Assembly (NCBI RefSeq): GCF_005222705.1
Contig: NZ_STGF01000011.1
Coordinates: 1-64,000, forward strand
DNA from: Paenibacillus sp. SY21-1
GTDB taxonomy: Bacteria; Bacillota; Bacilli; Paenibacillales; Paenibacillaceae
Length of the DNA stretch: 64,000 bases
Reading direction: 5' to 3'
The translations under genes and the position numbers were made by a program. Below, piece by piece: positions 28,745 through 37,514 of the stretch. Below the pieces are notes generated by a model, which saw only the letters and a program-made list of their open reading frames with translations, did not search any database and was not told where the DNA came from. Position 1 is the stretch's first letter. The number at the start of each line of letters is the position of its first letter.

Positions 28745-30093
28745 ACGTTATTAAGAGGGAAATGCATATCAATTTATTCATCCGCAACACGGGACATCAT
28801 GAAGCGTCATGGCGTCATAAGGACAGCGAGCCGTTTGGCGTGACCGATATCGATTATTATATGCGCCTTGCGCGCGCGGCCGAGCGAGGCAAGCTGGATT
28901 CGCTGTTTATGGCCGATTCGTACGGACTGCCCCCGACGATTCAATATTTGGTGCAGCAGCTGATGGACCCCTTCGTTGTGCTGGCCGCGCTTGCGGTCGG
29001 AACGGAGCGGATCGGCCTCATCGGCACCGCCTCAACGACCTACAACGAGCCGTTTCATGTGGCGCGCAAATTCGCTTCGCTTGACCATGTGAGCCACGGC
29101 CGGGCCGGCTGGAATATCGTGACGTCCACTGGCAATGCGACCGCCTACAATTTCCGCGATGAGCCGCTGCCCGAGCATTCGGAGCGCTATCGCAAAGCGA
29201 CCGAATTTGTGGATGTTGTCACGCAATTGTGGGACAGCTGGGAGGACGATGCGCTTGTGGGCGACAAGCGAACCGGTCTGTATGCGAATCCGGACAAAAT
29301 TCACGACATTCATCACAGGGGAGAATGGTTCGCGGTGCGAGGACCGATGAACCTGTCCAGACCGCCGCAAGGTCATCCGGTACGGGTTCAGGCAGGCGCA
29401 TCGGATACGGGCAAATCGTTTGCCGCCAAGGTGGCCGAAGCCGTGTTCACAGCCCAGAACACAATGGCTGCTGCGCAGCTGTTTTATTCCGATTTGAAGA
29501 CGAGGGCTGCCGGGCATGGGCGCTCGCCTGAGGAGCTGCTTGTGTTTCCGGGCTTTTGCCCCATTATCGGCGATACACACGCGGAGGCCAAGGAGCTCGA
29601 GGAGGAGCTGCACAGCCTGACGCAAATCGATTATGGCATATACCGGCTCTCTAACCTTCTGAAAATGGACTTGACTCCCTATCCGCTGGATGGTCCGCTG
29701 CCCTATGACGAGCTCGCCAAAAATTCGGAGATCAACTCGCAAAAAGCGCGGCATCAGCTGTATTTGGAGCTGGCGAGGAGAGAAGGGCTGACCATTCGGG
29801 AATTGATTATGCGCACCGCCTCCGCGCGCGGCCATTTCGCCATTACCGGTACCCCGCTGAGCATTGCCGACGAAATGGAGCGCTGGTTCCGCGAGGGTGC
29901 GGCGGACGGCTTCAACCTGATGCCGCCTTATTTTCCGGGAGGGCTGGATCTATTCGTAGACAAAGTCGTGCCCGAGCTGCAAAACAGGGGATTGTTCCGC
30001 ACGGAATATGCGGGAACGACGCTTCGCGAGCATTACGGCTTGCAGCGGCCAGCAGGACGCGGCTCGGAGCAAACGGCGGCGAGCGCGTACTAA
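28741..30093 (+). CDS. NtaA/SnaA-type FMN-dependent monooxygenase 1
   Basis: This 450-aa luciferase-like monooxygenase belongs to the group that includes nitrilotriacetate monooxygenase NtaA and EDTA monooxygenase EmoA. Typical segments are RGKLDSLFMADSYGLP, ASTTYNEPFHVARKFASLDH and GRAGWNIVTS. Such enzymes take reduced FMN from a separate reductase; none is encoded nearby. It is coupled to the sbnH-like gene by ATGA and so belongs to the siderophore operon. The staphyloferrin B cluster of S. aureus has no counterpart. Relatives oxidise C-N bonds of aminopolycarboxylates, so a role in modifying or recycling the siderophore is possible but unproven. Confidence 0.85.
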   Translation: MNVIKREMHINLFIRNTGHHEASWRHKDSEPFGVTDIDYYMRLARAAERGKLDSLFMADSYGLPPTIQYLVQQLMDPFVVLAALAVGTERIGLIGTASTTYNEPFHVARKFASLDHVSHGRAGWNIVTSTGNATAYNFRDEPLPEHSERYRKATEFVDVVTQLWDSWEDDALVGDKRTGLYANPDKIHDIHHRGEWFAVRGPMNLSRPPQGHPVRVQAGASDTGKSFAAKVAEAVFTAQNTMAAAQLFYSDLKTRAAGHGRSPEELLVFPGFCPIIGDTHAEAKELEEELHSLTQIDYGIYRLSNLLKMDLTPYPLDGPLPYDELAKNSEINSQKARHQLYLELARREGLTIRELIMRTASARGHFAITGTPLSIADEMERWFREGAADGFNLMPPYFPGGLDLFVDKVVPELQNRGLFRTEYAGTTLREHYGLQRPAGRGSEQTAASAY

Positions 30094-30115
30094 CATTTGA
30101 AGGGAGAGGTTATTC

Positions 30116-31477
30116 ATGCAACGGGGAACCAAGCAACTGCATCTGAATTTGTTTATGATGAGCACAGGACACCATGAGGCGTCCTGGCGCCACCCGGACA
30201 GCCGCCCGGAGTGCGCGGCGGATGTCCGCTACTACTTGAAGCTCGCGCAAACGGCCGAGCGTGGCAAGCTAGATTCGTTGTTTCTCGCCGATTCGTACGG
30301 CTTGCCGCCGACTATTCGCTACAAGGTCGTGCAAGGCTTGGAGCCGTTCACGCTGCTTTCCGCGCTAGCGATGGGTACCGAGCGGATTGGACTCATCGCT
30401 ACGGCGTCCACGACGTACAACGAGCCTTATCATGTAGCCAGGAAGCTTGCCTCTCTTGATCATATCAGCGGCGGACGTGCGGGCTGGAATATTGTGACGT
30501 CAACAGGCAACAACACGGCGTTTAATTTTCGCGACGAGCCTTTGCCGGAGCATAGCGAACGTTATCGGCGAGCCGAGGAATTTCTTCAGGTGGCCAAAGC
30601 GTTGTGGGACAGCTGGGACGAGGATGCCATCATGCTGGACAAGCAGGATGGCGTGTACGCCGATCCCGGCAAGATCCGGGCGATCGATCATCGCGGCTCT
30701 TATTATGCGGTCCGCGGTCCGCTTAATTTGCCTCGTTCTCCGCAAGGCCGCCCTTTGCTTGTTCAAGCGGGCGCGTCCAATACCGGAATGGAATATGCGG
30801 CGATGGCGGCCGAGGCCGTCTTCACCGCCCAGAATACAATGGGAGCGGCACAGGCGTTTTATGCCGATTTAAAGTCCCGTTTAGCCAAATACGGCCGTAG
30901 ACCTGACGATATGTGCATACTGCCGGGCTTTTGCCCCATCATCGGGGACACCGAGGCAGAGGCCAGAGAGCTGGAGCAGGAGCTGAACGGACTTATTCAA
31001 ATCGATTACGGTTTGTACCGGCTGTCGAATCTGTTTGGCGTAAACCTTGCCGGCTACCCGCTGGACGGACCATTGCCGTTCGACGACTTGCCGGATACGG
31101 CGGTTATCAATTCGCAGAAGGGACGGCATCGGATGTTTATCGATATGGCCCGGAACGAATCATTGACGATTCGTCAGCTTATGATGCGCACCGCCGCTTC
31201 CCGCGGCCATTATGCGATGGTCGGCACGCCGATGCAGGTGGCCGATGAAATGGAGGCATGGCTGCGAAGCGAAGCGGCGGACGGCTTTAATCTGATGCCT
31301 GCCTCGTTGCCGAGCGGGTTGGACGATTTTGTGGACAAGGTCATTCCCGAGCTGCAAAACCGGGGTCTTTTTCGCACGGAATATACGGGAACGACGCTGC
31401 GGGAGCATTACGGCAAGCCAAGTGCGAGCGTCTCTTCGTCGATATCCGCTTCGATATCTGCAGCCGCGAATACATGA
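30116..31477 (+). CDS. NtaA/SnaA-type FMN-dependent monooxygenase 2
   Basis: This 453-aa paralogue of the preceding gene shares most of its sequence by eye, including ERGKLDSLFLADSYGLPP, STTYNEPYHVARKLASLDH and AGWNIVTSTGNN, so the pair arose by tandem duplication. The C-terminus differs, ending in a serine-rich tail. It starts 22 bases after gene 1 behind GGGAGAGG. It is the last gene of the biosynthetic operon; no clear terminator follows, and a Fur box begins 93 bp later. Retention of both copies suggests distinct substrates or a heterodimer. Confidence 0.85.
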   Translation: MQRGTKQLHLNLFMMSTGHHEASWRHPDSRPECAADVRYYLKLAQTAERGKLDSLFLADSYGLPPTIRYKVVQGLEPFTLLSALAMGTERIGLIATASTTYNEPYHVARKLASLDHISGGRAGWNIVTSTGNNTAFNFRDEPLPEHSERYRRAEEFLQVAKALWDSWDEDAIMLDKQDGVYADPGKIRAIDHRGSYYAVRGPLNLPRSPQGRPLLVQAGASNTGMEYAAMAAEAVFTAQNTMGAAQAFYADLKSRLAKYGRRPDDMCILPGFCPIIGDTEAEARELEQELNGLIQIDYGLYRLSNLFGVNLAGYPLDGPLPFDDLPDTAVINSQKGRHRMFIDMARNESLTIRQLMMRTAASRGHYAMVGTPMQVADEMEAWLRSEAADGFNLMPASLPSGLDDFVDKVIPELQNRGLFRTEYTGTTLREHYGKPSASVSSSISASISAAANT

Positions 31478-31569
31478 TGGAGGGCCCTGCATAAGGCCGC
31501 AAATGAGTAAAGGATTTTGGACAAAAAACTACATGGACAGTTCGCCGCTCCCTCTTTAAACTGATAAAG

Positions 31570-31590
31570 TGATAATAATTATTATTATCA
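31570..31590 (+). promoter_or_regulatory. Fur box of the siderophore uptake genes
   Basis: GATAATAATTATTATTATC (31571-31589) matches the 19-bp Fur box at 16 positions and is nearly palindromic with its flanking T and A. A further half-site, GATAAT, follows at about 31596. It lies 51 bp before the TTG start of the binding-protein gene. Confidence 0.8.
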
Positions 31591-31640
31591 TAAACGATAA
31601 TCAGTTCGCTCGGCTTGCCGACGAAGAAGGGGAGAGAGCA

Positions 31641-32627
31641 TTGAAAAGGGCAAAGTGGTTTATAGCTGCATTGATTATGCTGCTGGTTCTGGCAGCATGC
31701 GGCAGCAAGGAAGAAAACACAGAAACATCGGCCGGGACAGACGCGAATAAGCCGCCGGAGAGCGCGGCACCAGGTGCGTTTCCGGTAACGATAGAGCATG
31801 AGCTTGGCAGCGTTACGCTGGACGAAGAGCCTGAACGGGTCGTCTATCTGTTCCAAGGCATGAATGATGCGGGAGCCGCGCTTGGCGTTAAGCCGGTTGG
31901 CGCGGTGGAATCGGTATCCGAGAAGCCTTGGTTCGCTTATCTTGGCGATATGAGCGGGGTAGAAAATCTGGGTGACGAAGGACAGCCGAATCTGGAAAAA
32001 ATCGTTGAGCTTCAACCCGATCTTATTATCGGCACGAAGGTGCGGCATGAACAAATATATGCGCAGCTGTCCGAGATTGCCCCGACCATTCTGACGGCCG
32101 ATTTGGCCGATTGGAAGAACAATCTTCAGCTTGCGGGCAAGGCGCTTGGCAAGCAGGAAGCAGCGGACAAGCTGATTGGCGATTGGGATGCCAGACTCGC
32201 AGAGTTCCGGGAGAAGATGGGCGACAAGCTGGCGACCACGGAAGTCTCGGTTATTCGTATCCAGCGCGACAACAGTGTCAAGGTCTACTTGGCGGGATTC
32301 CCGGGATTGTTTATGAAGGAGGTCGGCTTTGCCGTTCCGAAAGCGCAGCAGGTCGAATTTTCCGGCTCGGGGCTTGACGTGATGTCCAAGGAGCACATTC
32401 CTCAATTTGACGCGGATTACATTTTCGATATTACCACTGAGCTGCCGGGGCAGGAGAATGTGCCTCAATTGTATGAGGAATGGACCTCCCATCCGCTCTG
32501 GAAAGAGATGCGCGCGGTCAAAAATAATACGTATGTACGCGTCGATCCGGTTATTTGGAATTTTGGAGCCGGCCCGCTTGCAGCGAAGCAGATGCTGGAA
32601 GATCTGTTCGTGCAGTTCAAGCTGTAG
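31641..32627 (+). CDS. Ferri-siderophore binding lipoprotein
   Basis: This 328-aa substrate-binding protein is of the FecB/FhuD class and is anchored outside the membrane. Its signal peptide ends in the lipobox LVLAAC, followed by an acidic, serine-rich linker and a mature domain with typical elements (VTLDEEPERVVYLF, LQPDLIIGTKVRHEQI, WTSHPLWKEMRAVKN). TTG 31641 is the likely start because GGGGAGAG lies just upstream and the resulting signal peptide is normal; the upstream frame runs through the Fur box. It is the natural ligand catcher for the product of the preceding operon. Confidence 0.92.
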   Translation: MKRAKWFIAALIMLLVLAACGSKEENTETSAGTDANKPPESAAPGAFPVTIEHELGSVTLDEEPERVVYLFQGMNDAGAALGVKPVGAVESVSEKPWFAYLGDMSGVENLGDEGQPNLEKIVELQPDLIIGTKVRHEQIYAQLSEIAPTILTADLADWKNNLQLAGKALGKQEAADKLIGDWDARLAEFREKMGDKLATTEVSVIRIQRDNSVKVYLAGFPGLFMKEVGFAVPKAQQVEFSGSGLDVMSKEHIPQFDADYIFDITTELPGQENVPQLYEEWTSHPLWKEMRAVKNNTYVRVDPVIWNFGAGPLAAKQMLEDLFVQFKL

Positions 32628-32664
32628 CGGAATGGCTCGTCTTGGCCAAAACCGAATCGAAAGC

Positions 32665-32703
32665 GAACGCAAAAAAACGGGGGACCCCCGTTTTTCTGCG
32701 TTC
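32665..32703 (+). terminator. 39-bp near-perfect palindrome between binding protein and permeases
   Basis: GAACGCA and TGCGTTC flank an inner hairpin ACGGGGG/CCCCCGT with runs of A on one side and T on the other. It should form a bidirectional terminator or an attenuator, giving more binding protein than permease. It ends 5 bases before the AAGGAG site of the next gene. Confidence 0.65.
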
Positions 32704-32723
32704 CGTTAAGGAGTGTGCATGAC

Positions 32724-33734
32724 ATGCGATTTACCGCTTCGACGGGAATGCGCATCGCAGGGCTGCTTGTTTGCCTTGCGATTTTGCTTGCCTGCATAGC
32801 GGCCAGCTTGCTGTACGGAGCGACCGTTTTCTCGTGGCGCACGGGATGGGATACGCTCTTACGGTATGATCCGGGCGTGACCGAGCAAATGGTCATTCGC
32901 ACAACTCGCCTGCCGCGCGCGTTGATTGCGGCTTCCGTAGGCGCAAGCCTGGCCGTAGCCGGCTGTTTGATGCAGGCATTGACGCGCAATCCGCTCGCCT
33001 CTCCGAGCGTCCTGGGCGTCAATGCCGGCGCCACCTTTTTTGTCGTGTTCGCCGTTCTGGCGCTTGCGGTTCAATCGATGCAGTCGCTGATGTGGATTTC
33101 GTTCTGCGGCGCCGCTCTAGGTGCTGCGCTCGCTTACGCGCTAAGCGCAGTTGGCAGGGACGGACTTAGTCCGGTCAAGATTGTATTGGCGGGCTCGGCG
33201 ATTACGGCGCTGTTTGCATCCGCTACACAGACGCTGCTTGTCTTAAACAGGCAAGGATTAAATACGGTGCTGTTCTGGCTGACGGGCTCGATCGCAGGCC
33301 GATCCATGGAACTGCTGCAAACCGTGCTGCCGTACATGGCCGTCTGCTGGTTCGCCGCTCTGCTGCTGGCCAAAGAAATGAACGTGCTGGCGATGGGGGA
33401 GGAGATGGCGAAGGGGCTTGGGCAGCGGACAAGAGCGATTAAGGCGCTGACAGCCGTCGTCATCGTTGTGCTTGCCGGAGGCTCGGTGTCGGTAGCGGGA
33501 CCGATCGGGCTAGTAGGCATCATCATTCCCGCCATTGCCAGGTTTCTTGTCGGCATCGATCATCGCTGGACGCTGCCCTATTGCGCGCTGCTTGGAGGGG
33601 CGCTGCTGACCGCAGCCGATGTGGCGGCCCGTTTTCTCATCAGTCCGGAGGAATTTCCGGTTGGTGTCGTAACGGCTGTCATTGGTGCTCCGTTCTTCAT
33701 CTATATCGCTCGGAAAGGAGCAAGGCAAACGTGA
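32724..33734 (+). CDS. FecCD-family iron-siderophore permease 1
   Basis: This 336-aa integral membrane protein of the BtuC/FecCD/FhuB family forms half of an ABC channel. Many hydrophobic segments are evident, with the family motifs TRLPRALIAASVGASLAVAG and LTRNPLASPSVLG near the N-terminus and GPIGLVGIIIPAIAR towards the C-terminus. ATG 32724 is preferred over GTG 32715 because AAGGAG then has normal spacing. Its stop overlaps the GTG of the next permease (GTGA). No ATPase gene is present in the cluster. Confidence 0.93.
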   Translation: MRFTASTGMRIAGLLVCLAILLACIAASLLYGATVFSWRTGWDTLLRYDPGVTEQMVIRTTRLPRALIAASVGASLAVAGCLMQALTRNPLASPSVLGVNAGATFFVVFAVLALAVQSMQSLMWISFCGAALGAALAYALSAVGRDGLSPVKIVLAGSAITALFASATQTLLVLNRQGLNTVLFWLTGSIAGRSMELLQTVLPYMAVCWFAALLLAKEMNVLAMGEEMAKGLGQRTRAIKALTAVVIVVLAGGSVSVAGPIGLVGIIIPAIARFLVGIDHRWTLPYCALLGGALLTAADVAARFLISPEEFPVGVVTAVIGAPFFIYIARKGARQT

Positions 33735-34774
33735 GAGGGCTGTCTGGAAGAAAAGTCGTGCGCTTCGGAGGCCAAGGCTTTCGTACAAACCGGCTGATCG
33801 TCGTCAGCCTGCTGCTGCTGGCCGTTCTTGCCGCTGTGGCACTGGCAAGCCTCGGTCTGGGCAGCATGTCCATCGCTCCGCCGGATGTTGTGCGCGCCTT
33901 GGCCGGGGTAGGGGAGCGCGCGCACGAGACCGTCCTGCTGAAGCTGCGCTTGCCGCGTATGGCGGTGGCGATGCTGTCCGGCGCTTCGCTTGCGGCGGCT
34001 GGTGCGGTGCTGCAGGGCATCATTCGCAATCCGCTGGCTTCGCCCGATTTAATCGGCATAACAGGGGGAGCTTCCGTAGCTGCCGTCCTGTTTCTCCATT
34101 ATGGATTGGCCGTATCAAGCATACGCTGGCTGCCCGCAGCTGCCATGTGCGGCGCCGCGGCTGTGGCGCTGCTGCTTTATTTTTTGGCTTGGAAAAGAGG
34201 GGTGACGCCCTATCGGCTTGTCATGGTTGGCGTTGGCATCTCTTCGCTACTGGGCGCGTTAACGACGATGCTGCTTGTGTTTAATCCGCATAATGAAGCA
34301 AATCAGGCTTACGTATGGCTGGTCGGGTCCGTATACGGCTCAAGCCTGGAGACGGTGCTGACGATTTTGCCCTGGACAGCATTGCTGCTGCCGCTGGCGT
34401 CGTTTATGTCGCGCTATGTGAACGTAGGGCAGCTTGGCGATGAAGTGGCAAGCGGCGTCGGCAGCAGGGTAGAGATGAATCGGCTTATCATGCTGCTGAT
34501 CAGTGTCGGCTTGGCCGGATCTGCGATCGCAGTGGCCGGGGGCATTGGATTTGTTGGCCTGATTGCGCCGCACATGGCCCGCAAGCTGGTAGGCAATCAT
34601 TTTGGGCGATTGCTCCCTGTAGCGGCGCTGCTCGGAGCGATTCTCGTTGCGCTGGCGGACTTGGCCGGCCGCTTGTTATTTTCTCCGCTTGATATACCGG
34701 CTGGTATATTCACCTCGGCAATCGGCGCTCCTTTTTTTATCTATCTGCTGTATTCGAAACGGAGCATGCGCTAA
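33731..34774 (+). CDS. FecCD-family iron-siderophore permease 2
   Basis: This 347-aa partner of the preceding permease shows LRLPRMAVAMLSGASLAAAG, IIRNPLASPDLIGI and GGIGFVGLIAPHMAR. GTG 33731 is used because it overlaps the previous stop and follows GGAG; the open frame upstream lies within permease 1. The pair would form the membrane channel for the ferri-siderophore. An ATPase of the FhuC type must be supplied from elsewhere, as happens in S. aureus, where one FhuC serves several siderophore systems. Confidence 0.93.
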   Translation: MRGLSGRKVVRFGGQGFRTNRLIVVSLLLLAVLAAVALASLGLGSMSIAPPDVVRALAGVGERAHETVLLKLRLPRMAVAMLSGASLAAAGAVLQGIIRNPLASPDLIGITGGASVAAVLFLHYGLAVSSIRWLPAAAMCGAAAVALLLYFLAWKRGVTPYRLVMVGVGISSLLGALTTMLLVFNPHNEANQAYVWLVGSVYGSSLETVLTILPWTALLLPLASFMSRYVNVGQLGDEVASGVGSRVEMNRLIMLLISVGLAGSAIAVAGGIGFVGLIAPHMARKLVGNHFGRLLPVAALLGAILVALADLAGRLLFSPLDIPAGIFTSAIGAPFFIYLLYSKRSMR

Positions 34775-34864
34775 AAGGAGCAAAAGTGTCGTTAAGCAGA
34801 ATAGGTTGCCGCATTGCGAACAGTAGGCATAACGAAGCCTGATCGGCAAAGCGTATCCATCCTC

Positions 34865-34913
34865 AAAAATCGTGCGCATCGGCTGCAAGGCTGGCCGCTG
34901 CGCGATTTTTTTT
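34865..34913 (+). terminator. Terminator after the permeases
   Basis: AAAAATCGTGCGCA pairs with TGCGCGATTTTT across a GC-rich loop and is followed by a run of T. The 200 bp between permease 2 and the MFS gene hold nothing else evident. Confidence 0.65.
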
Positions 34914-34975
34914 GTCGTATTTCGCATGAGCCGATTGGCCGAATTTCGGAAATGAAGAAGGAGGGAGATGCACGA

Positions 34976-36199
34976 ATGAACTGGAGAGTGAATTTGGCGG
35001 TGCTTTGGTTTGGCAATTTCCTGGTCATGGGCAGCGCGACGATGATCACGCCTTTTCTTGTCTTGTACATTCAGGAGCTTGGCATAACCGATCCGGAGGA
35101 GGCGGGGCTCTGGTCCGGCATCATATTTGCGGCCCACTTCATTACCTTGTTTTTCTTTCAACCGCTCTGGGGGAAGGTGGCGGACCGTTACGGCCGCAAA
35201 ATGATGATGCTGCGCGCCGGCTTCGGCATGGCTCTGGTTATTTCGATGATGGGACTCGTGACGGCGCCGTGGCAGCTGCTGGCTCTTCGGCTGCTGAACG
35301 GAGCCGTTGCCGGTTATACGCCCGCCGCCAATGCGGTGCTGGCGACGAGTACGCCCAAAGAGCGCCTTGGCTTCGCTATGGGCATGCTGCAATCCGGCAG
35401 CATCGCCGGCACCGTTACAGGGCCGCTTATCGGCGGTCTGCTGGCTGAATGGGTCGGACTCAAGCAGGTGTTTCTGATTACCGGCGCCGTAACCTTTTTT
35501 GCGGCGCTGATGGCGGCATTATGGGTGAAGGAAGCGCCGCGTGCAGAGGATGCGTCTGCGCGTGCCCATCAGCATATTTCTGTCATGCAAGGTCTTCGCG
35601 TCCTATGCGGCGTCAGGGGAGTGCCGACACTGTTCGTTGTGAGCATGGGCGCTCAATTTGCGCTTACCGGCGCCCTGCCGTTTATTCCGCTGTTCGTACA
35701 GCAGCTGACTTCGGATGCCGGCATGCTGACGCTGCAAGTCGGGCTGGTCAGCTCGCTCGCCGGTCTGACCAATTTCATATGTTCACCTTTGCTCGGCAAA
35801 TGGGGCGACCGAATCGGAGCACTCCGAATTTTGCTGCTGGCCGTTACGGGGACGAGCGTTATTGTTGCGCTGCATGCGCTGGTCACGGATTACTGGCAGC
35901 TGCTCACGCTGCGCGCGCTGCTCGGCGTGTGCTTGGGCGGACTAATCCCCACGGTGCGCACGCTGCTTAAAGAGCGTACGCCGGGCGGAATGGAGACGCG
36001 AGCTTACAGCTTCGACGCAAGCGCCGTGAGTCTTGGAAGTGTAGCCGGACCGATTATTTCGGGATTTCTGCTGGGCGTTGCGGGTATTCAGGGCATCTTT
36101 ATGCTGTCCGCTTGCGTGCTGCTGCTGAACGTTTTTCTTGTATGGAGGATGCAGCTTAGCGTATCTGCTCAAGCGAGTGTAACGGTTAAACGGCGCTAG
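34976..36199 (+). CDS. MFS exporter, probable siderophore efflux
   Basis: This 407-aa major facilitator protein has about 12 hydrophobic segments and the family loop motif GKVADRYGRKMMM between helices 2 and 3, repeated in weaker form as GKWGDRIGALRI in the second half. It resembles drug/H+ antiporters. Its place at the end of the iron island suggests it secretes the new siderophore, as SbnD does for staphyloferrin B. ATG 34976 follows GGAGGGAG; the longer frame upstream runs through a terminator and is rejected. It has no visible Fur box of its own. Confidence 0.85.
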   Translation: MNWRVNLAVLWFGNFLVMGSATMITPFLVLYIQELGITDPEEAGLWSGIIFAAHFITLFFFQPLWGKVADRYGRKMMMLRAGFGMALVISMMGLVTAPWQLLALRLLNGAVAGYTPAANAVLATSTPKERLGFAMGMLQSGSIAGTVTGPLIGGLLAEWVGLKQVFLITGAVTFFAALMAALWVKEAPRAEDASARAHQHISVMQGLRVLCGVRGVPTLFVVSMGAQFALTGALPFIPLFVQQLTSDAGMLTLQVGLVSSLAGLTNFICSPLLGKWGDRIGALRILLLAVTGTSVIVALHALVTDYWQLLTLRALLGVCLGGLIPTVRTLLKERTPGGMETRAYSFDASAVSLGSVAGPIISGFLLGVAGIQGIFMLSACVLLLNVFLVWRMQLSVSAQASVTVKRR

Positions 36200-36280
36200 C
36201 TCTGTCATCGCCAAAGACGATTAACCTTCATGACGTTTCCCCGAACAAAAAATATGTACAAAAGGGTTGCCCGAACGGAC

Positions 36281-36310
36281 ATGACGGAGCCTGCGAGCAT
36301 GCATTATAAT
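36281..36310 (+). promoter_or_regulatory. Candidate promoter of the NarL-type two-component operon
   Basis: ATGACG (36281-36286), an 18-bp spacer and a perfect TATAAT (36305-36310) lie 19 bp before the kinase start. Confidence 0.5.
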
Positions 36311-36329
36311 AATGCGGGGTGATGAACGC

Positions 36330-37514
36330 ATGGCTAAGTCGCAAATGAGCGAACTAAGCATTTCGCGAGTGCCGATCCTGATCTGGGTGGCGCTTGTGTA
36401 TGCGGCTACGATAATTTTGGAAAATGCGGTTGAGTCAAGCCCGCTTCGCAGCCTGCTGTTCACCGCAGTCATTTCCTTGCATGCTTATCTGCACTGGGAT
36501 GCCGAGCGTATGGCGAGAGGCAGGCCCTGGCTTTATTTTGTTATTCAGGGCATGCTGATCTTTGCAAGCGCTTTGACGATGACAAACGGATTTGCTGTGG
36601 CCCTGCTGGGCTTGTTCCCGATTCTGATCGGACAAAGCGTGGGCATTTACTATCAGAAGCTCAAGGTTACTTTCGTTTTTCTGCTGCTGTACGGCCTGTT
36701 TTGTCTGGCGATTATCAGCGTCAGCGAGGCGCAGCAGCTTGCCCTGCTGATTCCGCTATTGCTGCTGCTGGTCATTGTCGTGGTGGCTTACGCCGTTTTA
36801 TTTTACCAGCAATTTCGGGCAAGGGTGCGTACCCAGGCCTTTCTGCATGATTTGGAGCTTGCGCATATGAAGGTGGAGGAGCTTACGATTGCCAATGAGC
36901 GGCAGCGAATGGCGCGCGATCTGCATGATACGCTTGCCCAAGGAGTAGCGGGGCTGATTATGCAGCTTGAAGCCATCGATTCGTATCTGGAAAAGGGCAA
37001 TACCGGCAGGGCGCAGCAAATCGTTGGGCAATCTATGAAGCAGGCCAGACGAACGCTTGCCGAAGCGCGCGAGGCGATAGACAATTTGCGCAAAGGGGCT
37101 TGGTCGGAGCTGGATTTCGCGGAAGCGGTACGGGAGGAGGTCGCCCGGTTCACGCAAGCGACAGGCGTGCCTGCGGAGCTCATGCTGGATCTCAGGCTCA
37201 ACTGGTCGAGCGTAACCGTTCAGCATGTTCTTCATATCGTTAGCGAATGTCTTACGAATGTAGCCAAACATGCGGCAGCAAGCCAGGTAGGGGTGACGGT
37301 TTCCGACCAAACGAATGAACTGCTTGTCCTTGTGAAGGATAACGGAAGAGGCTTTGATCCGGATTCAATCGGCAGAGTCGCTGGCCATTACGGGCTGATC
37401 GGCCTTCGGGAACGGGTCAGACTGCTAGGCGCTGAACTGGATATTCAGAGCGGGACGGGAGCAGGCACAGCCATTCAAGTTGTCAAAGGGACACGGAGGG
37501 GGGAGACAACATGA
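36330..37514 (+). CDS. NarL-type sensor histidine kinase
   Basis: This 394-aa kinase has about five to six N-terminal membrane segments with almost no extracytoplasmic loops. A short linker follows, then a HisKA_3 dimerisation domain with phosphoacceptor H199 (MARDLHDTLAQG) and a HATPase domain (VKDNGRGFD, GHYGLIGLRERV). The intramembrane-sensor layout resembles kinases that watch membrane stress. ATG 36330 is preferred over 36312 for ribosome-site spacing. It overlaps the response regulator by ATGA, so the two form one unit. Confidence 0.9.
   Translation: MAKSQMSELSISRVPILIWVALVYAATIILENAVESSPLRSLLFTAVISLHAYLHWDAERMARGRPWLYFVIQGMLIFASALTMTNGFAVALLGLFPILIGQSVGIYYQKLKVTFVFLLLYGLFCLAIISVSEAQQLALLIPLLLLLVIVVVAYAVLFYQQFRARVRTQAFLHDLELAHMKVEELTIANERQRMARDLHDTLAQGVAGLIMQLEAIDSYLEKGNTGRAQQIVGQSMKQARRTLAEAREAIDNLRKGAWSELDFAEAVREEVARFTQATGVPAELMLDLRLNWSSVTVQHVLHIVSECLTNVAKHAAASQVGVTVSDQTNELLVLVKDNGRGFDPDSIGRVAGHYGLIGLRERVRLLGAELDIQSGTGAGTAIQVVKGTRRGETT

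Noticed and set aside
31341..32672. 443-codon antisense frame over the binding-protein gene
   Set aside because: Runs through the Fur box and two real genes on the other strand; no ribosome site or recognisable domain.
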